Under the pieces are notes generated by a model that worked only from the letters and a program-made list of their open reading frames with translations, made no database searches and was not told the origin of the DNA. Position numbers and translations under genes: made by a program. DNA of 64,000 bases from Prillingera fragicola (taxonomy: Eukaryota > Basidiomycota > Tremellomycetes > Trichosporonales > Trichosporonaceae): contig BEDY01000016.1 in NCBI GenBank assembly GCA_002335605.1, positions 62,001-126,000 of the forward strand. The letters are read 5' to 3'. Positions 33,453 through 43,936 of the stretch are shown here, in pieces (the stretch's first letter is position 1; every line of letters begins with the position of its first letter).

Positions 33453-36400
33453 CTAAGTAATGAGACCGTTCTCGCGCGCAGTCTTAACCATTTCCTTGCA
33501 GATTGCCAGCAGCGTTGAGGACGGCTGGAACTGCCTGGCGATCTGCGTAGTGGCCTCCTCAAACGATTCAGCGAAGAAGGTATCACGCAGATTCTGAGTG
33601 CGATCAGGTCACAGACAATGGACCATACCAGCATGAGTCAGCCATATGTGGAAGGGCATAGCAATCTCGAAGTGCGTGCAACAACTCTCATAGCGCAGGT
33701 CTTGTCACGGTCATGCCAGGCCTCCAGCCACCTGGCCCAGAGCGTGGCGCGTCATCAGGACGTGGCTGTTGTAGAGGGTCATCTCTGCGCCATGTCGTGA
33801 ACGCAGATATCGCATTAGCCATCTGCACGCAGTTGTGGGCACGCTCGATGCCCGGAAGGTAGACGACCGAGTAGCGGTTGTCGAGTTCAGCGCCAATTGG
33901 GCCATAGTCGCGCAGGTCATTCAAGGCGTTCTGAATGGGCGAGCCCAAAGGGGTGGGAAGGTCCGTATAGTTGAGGGCGTACGAGATGCGGTGAGGGCTC
34001 GTGCACATGACCATAAGGACGCGGAGCTCGTGGTTGATGATCTCAATGGGGTCTGTGATGAACGCGGAAAGTCGAGTAAAATGGCTTCGCCAGGTGCTTG
34101 TACGAGAAAGGATCGTTGTAGCGGAGTTTTTTGTTGCCCTTGGTAGACTCGCAGGAGTTTGTTGTCACCCTTGGCAAGCTCTGCGCGTCTCAGGAGTTTG
34201 TTGTCGCCAGGCGACAACAAACTCCGCTACAACGCTCCTTTCTCGTACAAGCATGTACTCAATACGCTGCGAGACTGTCGGAAACTCGCGGCCACAGCAC
34301 ACGTTCTCCTTGTCGTGATCGTTGGCAATAGGCTGGTGCCACGAATGGGGAGGGCGCCCACTTAGAGGAACAGAAGCGGTTACAGCGCGCGTGACGTGAG
34401 GGTAGTACACGCCAGGCAGGGGTGCCGGACGCCATACTTCCACCCGCCGAGGTCTTCCACTTCGTCCTCGTCTGGAGGGAGCGAGAACGAAGCGCGCCAC
34501 ATGGGGCCACATGGGGCACGGTTGGGCTTGGCAGAAGTGTTTGACATGCTCCACCGTCTCGGTCTCGAACAGGCGCATTCGCTCGCACTCGCGAGTGTGG
34601 ATGCGCATTTCCATCTTAGGGTCTGGTTTGCCACGTGTGACATCTGCTTCGGGCTTGTAACAGCCTTGGACAGGGCAACGCTGGTTTGGACCCACTGGCG
34701 CCAGACGGGAGAGATAGCCCGCGGGTACTGTAGACGAAGCGGTGGCGATGGTTGCCGTCGAGGCTGACGGCAGCTGTAGCGGCGCCTCGCCGATAACCTC
34801 CGCCTCCATAGCGGCGACGTGGCCGTAAGCGGCACGCGGCGTTGCCGTCAGCTGAGATTGGCGTCGCCAATGGTGCCATCGACAAACTTGGCCGTTGGCA
34901 TCAGGCCAAAGCGCCTTGCAAAGTCCCGCGCAAAGGCGCCCACCACGAAACCAGTGGTAATCGGCGGCAGAATTTCGACGCGGATCGAAGCTTGGTATGA
35001 CAGAGGGTGGACACAATCGGTGTCGTGGTCGAAGAGGGCGGTCGAAATGGAATGGGCAGGTTCATAGCCGAAGAGGACCAAGGCATCCAGGGCGCCAGCA
35101 TTTTTGTGCACGATCTCCCCCATCAGCGGCTTGACCGAAAGATAATGCATCTTGTGCTTGTCGTCAATGGGCTCAGCGACGTCCACAACATTGTTGTCGC
35201 CGCCTGTCCAGTTCTTTCGATTGGTGACCTCTCCAGCGTCAGTCGTGTTGAGTTTGTAACGAGTCTCGAAGAGACAGGCGCGGCCTTTGTACACCGTCCG
35301 ACCAAGCACACGCACTACCTAGTCTTCGTTGCGAATGACACCCATGGGACACGCGAGCGCAGCGGGGTGGTATTGGGACCGCATCAACGGTCCAGGCTTG
35401 GCGTCAATGGAGATAAGAAGCTCGGACGTGTTGCTCTGCGGGAGCTTAGAGCTGCGGCCAACGAGCTCGCGAAGATGAATGAGTGAAGGTTCCGAGTCCA
35501 AGATGGTACCGCCCGTGTTCAGGTTCCAGCCGCGCTCGACAGCGTCGCAGAACCCTGGGTCGCTCAAGCGTTCACGCAGAGTGGCGGCATGGTCGTTGTC
35601 ATCCGTGTAAACCCAGCCGCTGAAGAGGCTGGACGAGGCCTTGGCGATGGCGGCAGGCATCTCGACAGCAGCCTCGTCGTAGAAAAGAATGTTGCATGCT
35701 GTGCTGGAGTTTTTGCCGAATGTCAGGCGTGCGGTCAAGACGACTGGACGGTTGGCGATACTCTCAAAGAGAAGCGTACGGGCCTCTTGGTGGATAGCCG
35801 GAGTGTGAACTGCCTTCTCAAGATCCTGAATGGTGATGATGTGCTCTCCACGCTGCAGTGCCGTCACAGCGACAGAAACAGGTGATGTTGTCAGAGCCAG
35901 TGTGACTGATTCTGTGGCAAGCAGCGATCCCTGCAGCACGGCACTGGTGCTGTAGTGATGAACGTCGGGGCGGCTGCCGGCAGCGAACACAACGATGGCT
36001 TGGCCCAGCTGGCAACGAGCCAGGTCGACAATACGACCCAGAGTTTCGTTGTCATTGGCAGCGGCTTGCGTGTTTTGAAGTTGAGCGATGAGCTGCTCGG
36101 TGTCTGCCGAACAAGCCTGCAGAAGCACGGGTTCCGCGCCAGAACACTGCCGAGGAGTCTGAGGAAAATCGAGGAGTCATCGAGCTGGTCGGAAACCTTG
36201 TGCGCTCCAGATGCCATGAAGTCCTGATACGCCGTCAGCGAGAGGCTCGGCTACAAGTGTTTTCAGACATATCTCCTTAATTCCAGCAGGTTCAATGTCA
36301 AAGGCTGAGTCTTGGTCAAGCCAAGCCTGGTCGGTGTCAACTTCGAGCGTTGTTCGGTAGGGCAGCGGAGCAATGACTTACACGAGCTGCTGCAGCGTCG

Positions 36401-36791
36401 GCGAGGAAGTGCTCCTCGTCGGAATCGAGCGTCTAAGCGTTAGTGCGCCCACGGCACGCTGTGGAGGCCCATGCTCACCTTTTGGTACTTGGCGGCCGTG
36501 ATGGTCGTAGTCTCAGCAATGTCCTCTGCCCGGCGTTTGGTATTGTGCCACGGTTAGGACAGCAATAGAGCAGCAAACACAGCGATACATACCTGGAGGT
36601 CTGCAGTCATAGCAAGAGCGGTCGAGGTCGTGTTTGCTGGTGGGCTTGAGATTGTAGTCGTCGGGCCAGTTTCCGATGGCCCAGCCTCGGACGAGGGGCC
36701 GTCAACTGGCGACGGGGGCCGGTGCGAGTGCCGCACGGGCTCGCTTCGAGTACATCTGCCTGTAGAAGGGTAATCTTGGAGGCTTTGCCAT
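33453..36791 (-). CDS. Uncharacterised 884-residue multi-exon protein
   Basis: I do not recognise this protein. Twelve exons join in frame: 36737-36791, 36593-36705, 36479-36523, 36382-36432, 36255-36326, 36197-36223, 35342-36158, 34884-35284, 34259-34851, 33803-34096, 33686-33731 and 33453-33593. Several donors are GTT- or GTC-type and weak. The 57-nt intron at 35285-35341 removes an in-frame TAG at 35319-35321. Coherent segments include ARCQLGQAIVVFAAGSRP, LPPITTGFVVGAFARDF, a Cys/His cluster (RCPVQGC...HTREC...HVKHFCQAQPCPMW, possibly metal-binding) and FTRLSAFITDPIEIINHELRVLMVMC. The end is CKEMVKTARENGLIT. The intron at 34097-34258 is the terminal-inverted-repeat element. A degenerate gene remains possible, but the consistent phase across twelve exons argues against it. 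Confidence 0.55.
34095..34258 (-). mobile_element. Short element with terminal inverted repeats that forms an intron (introner-like)
   Basis: The two ends, from 34095 rightward and from 34253 leftward, are inverted copies: 18 identical bases, one mismatch, then 16 identical bases. Three direct copies of a GGAGTTTGTTGTCxCC-like unit lie inside, one within a perfect palindrome. There is no coding capacity. On the minus strand, GTACATG at its 5' edge and TACAAG at its 3' edge act as splice sites of a 162-nt intron (34097-34258), and removal joins GA to C in frame. No clear target-site duplication is seen. Confidence 0.7.
34193..34225. repeat. 33-nt perfect inverted repeat
   Basis: Sixteen bases, GGAGTTTGTTGTCGCC, then a single A, then their exact reverse complement. 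It lies inside the terminal-inverted-repeat element and overlaps its right arm. Confidence 0.95.
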
Positions 36792-37333
36792 CTCAATAGC
36801 AATGGCGAGGCGAGAAGATCTTGGAACGATTGTGGGATGGGGTAGGAGGAGTACGGGTGGCGGAGACAGGACGACAGACAGTGCTGCGAGCAAATTTATA
36901 CGATCTCTCTGAGACTGCATGCCAAACAAGCCCAGTGAGGAGAAGGTGGCAGTAGGCTGTCGAAGGAATGCGGTGGGCGCAAAAGCGCAGCAGTCGAGGA
37001 TCAAGAACCAAGCTCAGGTTGTCCTCGGCAGCACACACAAGGGGTATCGTTACGTGCAACGTGTCTTGTTCACGCTTGCCAACGTGGGGTCCTTTGGTCT
37101 GGGTCGAGGCGCTCGTCATCAAGGACGGCACTCAAAAGAGCACCCTCTGCCTGCACTAGCATGAGTGGCCGCTAGAGCAGGTTGCTGCAGCGCTGCCCAG
37201 GTGAGTTGCTGTAACACAAGGCAGGGGCGGGGCATAGGGCGCTGTTGGCTGGACCGTGACCGATAGCGCATAGTGCGTTTAGGCCGTTTAGGAGTCAGTC
37301 GAGGGCGTGGGTGGCATTGGTCGCATAAATTGT

Positions 37334-37392
37334 AAAGCTGTGCACTGTGGAGCTGTGGAGCTGTAGATCTGTGGAGCTGTGGAGCTGTGGAG
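37334..37392. repeat. ctgtggag tandem repeat
   Basis: Imperfect tandem copies of an 8-9 bp agctgtgga unit, about six of them, interrupted by a variant with tagatctgtgg. Confidence 0.8.
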
Positions 37393-39510
37393 TAGAGTGT
37401 GAGTGAGTGATACATGTTCTGGCCCGTCTCGCGATATGTCAGTGTTCCGTACGCCCCAGATTGTAAACTGTCAAGGGGCTGATGGCTGGCTGGCCAACGG
37501 CGACGATGGCATCGAAACGGTTGGAACACGCACCTCTGCGCGAGCGAGCGAGCGAGCTCGTCACTTGGCGAAGAGCAGTGACTCCGTGAACTCCTGGTGA
37601 GAGAGTGAACATGAACCAGACACGTTTTCCATTGATAGGGAAGAACGCGCACTTCAGCAATGTGCTCGCCCCCTCCCACGCCCTAGGGCGTCCTGGAATG
37701 TTACTCGTTACCTTCCGTTACGGCACACCAATAGCGCCCACCAGACTTGAGTTCTGGTGATCTGGTGACTTGACTAGCTTGACTACTGCTCCGAGTGGGC
37801 CAGATGGCTGAATAATACCACACACACAGTTGCACTGTGGAGAGGCACACAGCTCACAGGCCCATAGGCACGCAGCTCAGAGGTTCACATGTCTCAGAGG
37901 CGGGATATCAGGCAGCGCAATGAGGCTCAAATTCCTGTTCGTCTTGTACTGCAAACCGGCCGGTGCCACTTCCATACGCTACTGCGCCTATTGGCAGGCA
38001 TCGCTGCCATTGCCCAGCACCATGACCGGCGGGTTGCAGAGCGTACTCCGTAATGTCCCACTTGTCCCGCCGGGTAGCTCCATGCACTTGTACGACGAGT
38101 AAGTAGCTGTCGATCCTTCCCTCTACGGGTCAGCCCTCATAACTCCTATTGCCAAGTGCCACAACTGTGGCTGAGAGTCATGGCTCGACTATCATCCGAA
38201 TTATGTCTCAGTCTCCTGTCTCTATTTGACGGGCCTCCACACCTCCGTCGTTCTTGTATTTGTCACCCATGATCAACCAACTCGCTTATGGGGCCATCCG
38301 GCCTTCATGTGAGGACCGGACAGGCAGGACACGCCGCCTACGTCACTATGAGATTTCATGTCTGTCTAGCTCCGCTGGCGACCTCTCTGTAGCTTATGAG
38401 GCAGCTCGTCCATTGGAAGCTTGTCCGTCGCTATATTAGGCGCAGCCATCACTCACCACCATCGCGGCCGTTTGCTAGCGCTATGCATGCGTATGTTGGC
38501 TTAGATCCTGGAGCGCGTGTACCTAATTCCCCCAGGTCGGCATTGGGTGTGCACTCGGTGGGACTTGTTCTGCTCAAATACGACTCGAATCGGACCCGGG
38601 TGGCACTCACTGCCGTTTTGAGCTCCTAGGTTTGCCTATCGTACGAAAACGATTTACATGAAGTCAGCTGCCCGCAGACTTCTGTCTGGTGAGTTTGCCA
38701 CCCCCTCAGCTTTCGATGCGGAGTGGCAGCCTCTCTGGGGAATGTTCTTTGGGAGCCTTTGTCGTTAAAAACGACGTGGCAGCCACTGGAATGTGCCACA
38801 AACTGGCGCCATGTGAACGAAACTGTTGAGCACGTTGCCAACAGTTGCCTCCCGCACCGGTGTGTGCCAATCGCCTCTTTGTGCATCCACATTCTCTTAC
38901 GTTGTCAATGCTGCCACTGGATGCCCCGGGGGTGTCCCGCTGCATGCTGGGTGTGACTTGTATAGTGATAATCCTGTTCGAACGTACCCATCTGAATGCG
39001 ATGACGAGCAACGGGAGTATTTGCCGATCGCTCACTGTGTGGTGGCGGTGCCTCGACATTGTATCTTTCGGCTTATTCAATCTTATCGACTTTTGGTCCA
39101 CTTTATCTTCGGGATAATGCTAGACTAATCTGAAACATTAGCTTGCGCCCTTCGGGCTATGGGTACTGGGTACGATCTGCACTCTGTACTCGGTTGCTGC
39201 ACACTAAACCCAACGATTTAATTATCTCACTACCCCATAGACCCACGCAACGACAGAAGCGAGCGGGTCTCGTTTCGCGTAGAAAGCACTGGGCTTTGAA
39301 GATGGTGAGGGTACTTGCCTCTCTAATACCCTGTCGAACCTGGGGGTTACAGTAGATGGTGCATCCGATCAGACTACACGGTGGTGGGGCCTTTGAGCTT
39401 GGCAATGTTGGAGCACCTCGCGCTGATGTTGGCGGCGGAGAAGTCGCCTTTGGCACTGTCCCGTTCTTTCGGACGTTTGTGCATTTCATACCTCTCGCAC
39501 TCCAAAAATA

Positions 39511-39576
39511 TGTGTAAACCACTATTAAATGAGACTATGCCTGTGTGTAAACCACTATTAAATAAGCCTATACCTG
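39511..39576. repeat. Two-copy 33-bp tandem repeat
   Basis: The unit gtgtaaaccactattaaat plus a 14-nt variable part occurs twice with a 33-bp period. The length is a multiple of three. Confidence 0.8.
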
Positions 39577-40244
39577 TGTAGTTACTGAGAGGGGACGACG
39601 TGATCCAACAAGGTGACACCATGACTCAGGCCAGTCCGAGGAGAAATGGGTAAGCCGAACAAGCCTTGATTAATAGCGAAGAACTGGTCAACTCTGTGGC
39701 GACCATCATCAGTTCCCAAAGTTACTTCCAGTCACCTGAGCCTTGCCCCAACCGGCTCATCTGCGCGAAAGGGAACAATATTTCGCTGGTATCGCCTAAC
39801 GCTTCAGAGACTTGCGCCCTGCTGCATGGGCAAAGCTATTGCATTTGAGCCCAGCATACTGCCTTCCTCATTATCAGAGCGAAAGGCCCAACAGAGCTTG
39901 CGCCAGAGGGACTAGAGGGACCGGATAGCTGCATCGTGTCCGTTGGTCTGGGGAAATGCTCTCCTGGACTGACGCGTTGATCTGGACGGCCGGCCCACCG
40001 CCGAGCTGAGGCTTGACGACACCAAAAATATAAGCGCAGAGGAACGAGGTGGTGTTAGATATGATAGTTACGGAGCCAAAGCAAGGGCGCTGGAAGCTCC
40101 CGTGTCATGCAGCCAAGTGCACATATTGGATTAAATCCGTGGTGCAAGTCAGAGAGTCATTGCCGTGTCAGGTCAGTGGCGGTTGTGAGCATACAGCGAC
40201 CCAGTGGACACAACAGTACAACTCAAATCTACAACAGATACCAC

Positions 40245-41510
40245 TCATTGCACCAAATACCGCTCCCCCCCAACTCCACACCCCCAGTCGAGCGTCCCTC
40301 CGACGACCTCTCCAATGAACCGTCGGTAACCCTCCTCGTCGTCACTCTCGAGCAGCGCCGAGTGGACAATCGTAATCCTGTCTTCTCGGGGGAGCATCTC
40401 GCCGTCCCGCGGCGGAGTGTGTGGCATCCACACTTCGGGCTTGGCCGTGGTCTCACGACCTGGAATCCAGCGCGGGGCGCTGCCCATGGGCGGGGAAGGT
40501 GGTGGGGTCATCGGCCCCGGGCCCGATGGCATTGCCCAGCCTGGAGCCGGAACGTCACACGCAGCGCGCTGTCGAGCCCAGTGAGCCTGAAGCGCTCGTA
40601 CGTTCCCTCGCGTGAGGTGGTCAACGCCGATCAGCCTGATTTCCTCGAGGGCGCTCCGCTTTGTGTCTGCGACGCGCATGCCCTCGAGTGCCGGAAGGGT
40701 GAGCTGGGACAGCTCGCTGAGATCGAGTTTGCGGAGAGACAAGGGTAGTTGAGACAAGAACCATGTCAACAACGGTGCTGGGATGCAAGTGCATCCTTTG
40801 AATGACAACGTCTCGACGCTCGGCCCCAACGGCGGGATGAAGAACAGCCGGTTCCCGCCGAGGTCGAGGTGCTTCAAGCGCGGAGCCACTTTGGCGATAG
40901 CTGTCAACCACTTGCCCATGACCAGGCCCGACGACCTCAGATCCAAACTCTCCAGCCTGCCTGCTATCCTCACGAGCTCTGATCCAATCTCGTGCCACGC
41001 AACATAGTGCGAGCTAAAGGGAATTGACAGCGAGACGAGACTGTCCTCTGGAATCGCTTTCAACAGGTTGACCAACCCCGGCCCACCCGGACGAAGACGC
41101 CCATACGATACCGGTGACGGCACAAAATGCAGCGTCAAGTGCCGCACGAGCGGTAAAATGCGGTCAACAAAAACCGGCGGCAGCGGGTGGAGCGGCAGGT
41201 TGTGCAAGTTCTGAGTGCGGTGCAGAGGCGGCGACAGGGCTAGCTCTGCAAAGCGTCGACACACGGGTCGTATGGCAGCAAAGTCCTCCCAGTCGAGGTA
41301 AGACAGGCATTCCAGCCACAGCTCGTCTGGCAAGTTCCAGATTGGACAGCTGCCCTGCTGTGGCGCCGTGTGGTGGTTGGACGGCGGTGACAGGGGTGTG
41401 GGTGAGCCCTGTGGCGCTGGTGCATAGTGCCATAGATGCGTTGTCGAGTGTTCTGTATGCGGTAGCAAGGGTTTGTACATGTCGAGTGGCCGCGAATGGA
41501 GAGTGAGCAT
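40245..41510 (-). CDS. F-box protein with leucine-rich repeats
   Basis: Single exon of 421 residues. The F-box (WNLPDELWLECLSYLDWEDFAAIRPVCRRFAELAL, about residues 57-92) would bind Skp1 of an SCF ubiquitin ligase. Leu-rich repeat-like segments follow: LESLDLRSSGLV, LKHLDLGGNRLFF, LSFKGCTCI and LRKLDLSELSQLTLPALEGM. They would form the substrate surface. The substrate is unknown. The tail is Pro-rich and ends in WGCGVGGERYLVQ. A second in-frame Met (residue 11) could also be the start. Its promoter is shared with the divergent Rho gene. Confidence 0.85.
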   Translation of the reverse strand: MLTLHSRPLDMYKPLLPHTEHSTTHLWHYAPAPQGSPTPLSPPSNHHTAPQQGSCPIWNLPDELWLECLSYLDWEDFAAIRPVCRRFAELALSPPLHRTQNLHNLPLHPLPPVFVDRILPLVRHLTLHFVPSPVSYGRLRPGGPGLVNLLKAIPEDSLVSLSIPFSSHYVAWHEIGSELVRIAGRLESLDLRSSGLVMGKWLTAIAKVAPRLKHLDLGGNRLFFIPPLGPSVETLSFKGCTCIPAPLLTWFLSQLPLSLRKLDLSELSQLTLPALEGMRVADTKRSALEEIRLIGVDHLTRGNVRALQAHWARQRAACDVPAPGWAMPSGPGPMTPPPSPPMGSAPRWIPGRETTAKPEVWMPHTPPRDGEMLPREDRITIVHSALLESDDEEGYRRFIGEVVGGTLDWGCGVGGERYLVQ

Positions 41511-42489
41511 CCCAAAGTCGAGACAAGAACGAGGTCTGTGCAGTGATTGTTTGTGTCAGTCGTCGTTTTGACCCCGTCGACGTCATTTGCCACCCACGGG
41601 CCAACGGTGTGCCCCCATTGGGTAGTTATTCTCCCACGGTAGTCCACCATAGAGCCAAGCCGATCACATTAAATGATTACGACAGCATGCATGCCGGACA
41701 TGCTCTCCATGCCAAGATCGGCTTTGTTGCTGTCCGTTCATGCCCGTGTATTTGCCAGAGCGTGCATGTGCAGTCTGTGGCTGCAGAAGGGGAAGCAACT
41801 GCCACGGCACAGGGCGAATTGTATGACGAAACCATTGTTTCCCTGGCTGGGGCGGGGATCGCCTGGCCACCGAGCTGAGGGATATTGCAGCAAAATGCTT
41901 TCGATACGAGTTGCAGCAGCACCCGTCACATGCATTCGGATGTGGAGCAAGCAGCCCCTGCCCAGCCTTACGTCTGTATCCGGCCAGCCAAGTAGCGAGC
42001 TCGTGCTGAGCAGAATCAAGCCGCTGCGGCAACGGCCCTCCACATTTTGGGTTTTGTGACCCTTTGCTCCGGCGGCCACAGTGCCCTGCTTGGATACAAA
42101 GTGGACGACACTTCTCATGGCAACGAGCCACTCCCCCTTGCACTCCCACTCTACTCTACTCAAGCATAACCACCAGACTGGTCGACCTACGACGCACGAC
42201 TACCCCTTGCTCACCTCGCCAGGCTCGCCTGTCCAGCGCCACTCACCCATCCAGTGCCTATGCATGCCTAGGTCCGACACACGCCTAGGATTCTGATCAC
42301 ATCACACTGCACCGCCGCCAGACATCATCGCCCTCTATCTCTACGGTTCGCACTCGTCGTCTTCTCAATACAATACTGCACGGTTTGCACGCTCTCGACG
42401 ACGTCTAGCTCTACGACACAGCCTGGTGCTAGTCGACACTACTGCATCAGCGAATCCACTGTAACGTTTCGCCGACGACATTTCTCATC
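41511..42489. other. Divergent F-box / Rho GTPase intergenic region
   Basis: Nearly 1 kb. The last 250 bp before 42490 look like a long pyrimidine-rich 5' leader of the GTPase gene. The Cys-rich minus ORF (41664-42149) shows no splice support or motif. Confidence 0.45.
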
Positions 42490-43340
42490 ATGTCCACTCC
42501 CAACCCCAACCCCAACGCTCGTGCTGTGAGTGCCCAGAGAAACGTGCGTGAACCAGGCGCTGATTCCACAGGTGCGACGAAAGCTTGTCATCGTAGGTGA
42601 CGGAGCCGCCGGCAAGACTTCATTGCTCAACGTCTTTGCCCTGGGAGAGTTTCCGGAAAACTATGTACGTGCTGTGCTGGGTGTGTGAGAGCTGTCGCTG
42701 ACATCCTGCAGGAGCCGACGGTGTTTGACAACTATGTGACCGACATTGAGCTGGACGGCAAGCCGATCCAGCTCGCGCTGTGGGACACCGCGGGCCAGGA
42801 GGAATACGAGCGTCTGAGGCCGCTATCTTACTCCAAGGCGCACATCATTCTCATTGCCTTCTCCGTCGACACACCCGATAGCTTGGACAATGTCACGCAA
42901 AAGGTGAGCAACAGGGTGTGTGTGCTCTTGCACCGCTGACGACGACAGTGGATTGAGGAAGTCCGGTCTATTTGCGGAGCCTCAATTCCCGTGCTACTTG
43001 TGGCATGCAAGGCAGACTTGCGTGACAAGGCAATGGCCAACGGGACATACACACCAGAGCACTACATTGACTCTATCACCGTGAGTGTGTCTGCTGCAAC
43101 GTCGCTGACACTTGGTAGGGTAAAAAGGTGGCACAGTCGATCGGCGCACGAGGATACTATGAGACGTCGTCGCTGCTCAACCAGGGCGTCGACGCAGTCT
43201 TTGAGGCGGCCACCCGTGCAGCCATGGTCGTGCGCGACCAGGGCTACGGCGGAGTGGGCCCGTCCGAGAACAAGCGCGACTATCGCCGCAACGGCAACGA
43301 AAAGGAGGAAAAAGTCGGCGGATGCTGTGTCATTGCCTAA
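42490..43340 (+). CDS. Rho-family small GTPase (Rho2-like)
   Basis: A membrane-bound switch for polarity and cell-wall signalling. Five exons (42490-42525, 42572-42664, 42712-42903, 42949-43080, 43119-43340) give 224 residues. The P-loop GDGAAGKT (residues 21-28) has Ala where most Rho proteins have Cys. Switch I is [10 protein letters not shown], switch [19 protein letters not shown], and the base-specificity motif is CKAD. The C-terminal CVIA box (Cys221) should be prenylated, with an adjacent Cys220 available for palmitoylation. [23 protein letters not shown] is closest to fungal Rho2 as I know it; a Rho1 paralog is the alternative. Confidence 0.9.
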
Positions 43341-43936
43341 CCCGTGTGTGTGTGTTCTTGTCTTTTAATTTTCCCTTGTGCCAATATTATCATCGCCCGA
43401 CGCCCCGACATAGCATTACGCCCTTGATGGCCCACCTACGAACCGTTGCCCGCCACGAGCTTTCACTCCCGTTTGACGTGTCCGAAGAAAATTGCCAGGA
43501 GCAGGTCTGGCTGCCTGTGTGACCTATCTCTCCCCCTACCCATACATGATGCCTACTGGTCCGCATGCATTTTAGAATTCATACGATACAGGTGGTGATG
43601 GGGTTGGCGAGTGTGCGGCCGCAGTGAACGCACGGATGGGCCTCCACACTTCCAATGCCGCCGCCAGATCTGGCCACCTGTGAATGAATGCAGATCAGAC
43701 ACGGAAGTATTTATTTCCTCGACCACGTGGCAGCAACCATTGTCGGGAATTTGCGGCGATATAGAGAATGGCACCAAATGTCTAAACTAATTTCTCCCGT
43801 TTTCTGCAGCTCGTCGTCGCTGTGGCTGCTGGGTCGCGCGCTGCACAACCGACACCTGCAGACTTGTCCATCCGTCCTCTTCACTCTTCAAGCTCTTTAA
43901 AACCCCTTACCCCCCCTTACAACTCAATCAATCAAA
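43341..43936. other. Rho gene 3' end / RPS2 promoter
   Basis: No coding sequence seen. It has a CACGTG E-box and a pyrimidine-rich stretch (43870-43925) just before the RPS2 ATG, as is common at ribosomal protein genes. Confidence 0.5.
43724..43729. promoter_or_regulatory. CACGTG E-box upstream of RPS2
   Basis: 213 bp before the RPS2 start, within CCACGTGG. Cbf1-type factors bind such sites at ribosomal protein genes in some yeasts; here that is inference. Confidence 0.4.

Larger units (their letters stand above)
36792..40244. other. Gene-poor 3.4-kb region
   Basis: No supportable gene. It has lower GC than its surroundings in places, two small tandem repeats, a run of gagc units near 37540, and many stops in all frames. 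The + frame near 38820 reads CATNWRHVNETVEHVANSC. The minus frame near 39500 reads IFLECERYEMHKRP. Both faintly recall the Cys/His end of LINE reverse transcriptases and could be relics of a retroelement. Confidence 0.4.

Noticed and set aside
37119..37679. 186-codon minus ORF in the gene-poor region
   Set aside because: Contains the translated tandem repeat (STAPQLH units), has no motif, and neighbouring sequence gives no splice partners.
38980..39000. Possible tRNA B-box (GTTCGAAC)
   Set aside because: No matching A-box or cloverleaf around it.
41664..42149. 161-codon Cys-rich minus ORF upstream of the Rho gene
   Set aside because: Random-looking composition, overlapping ORFs in other frames, no recognisable domain.
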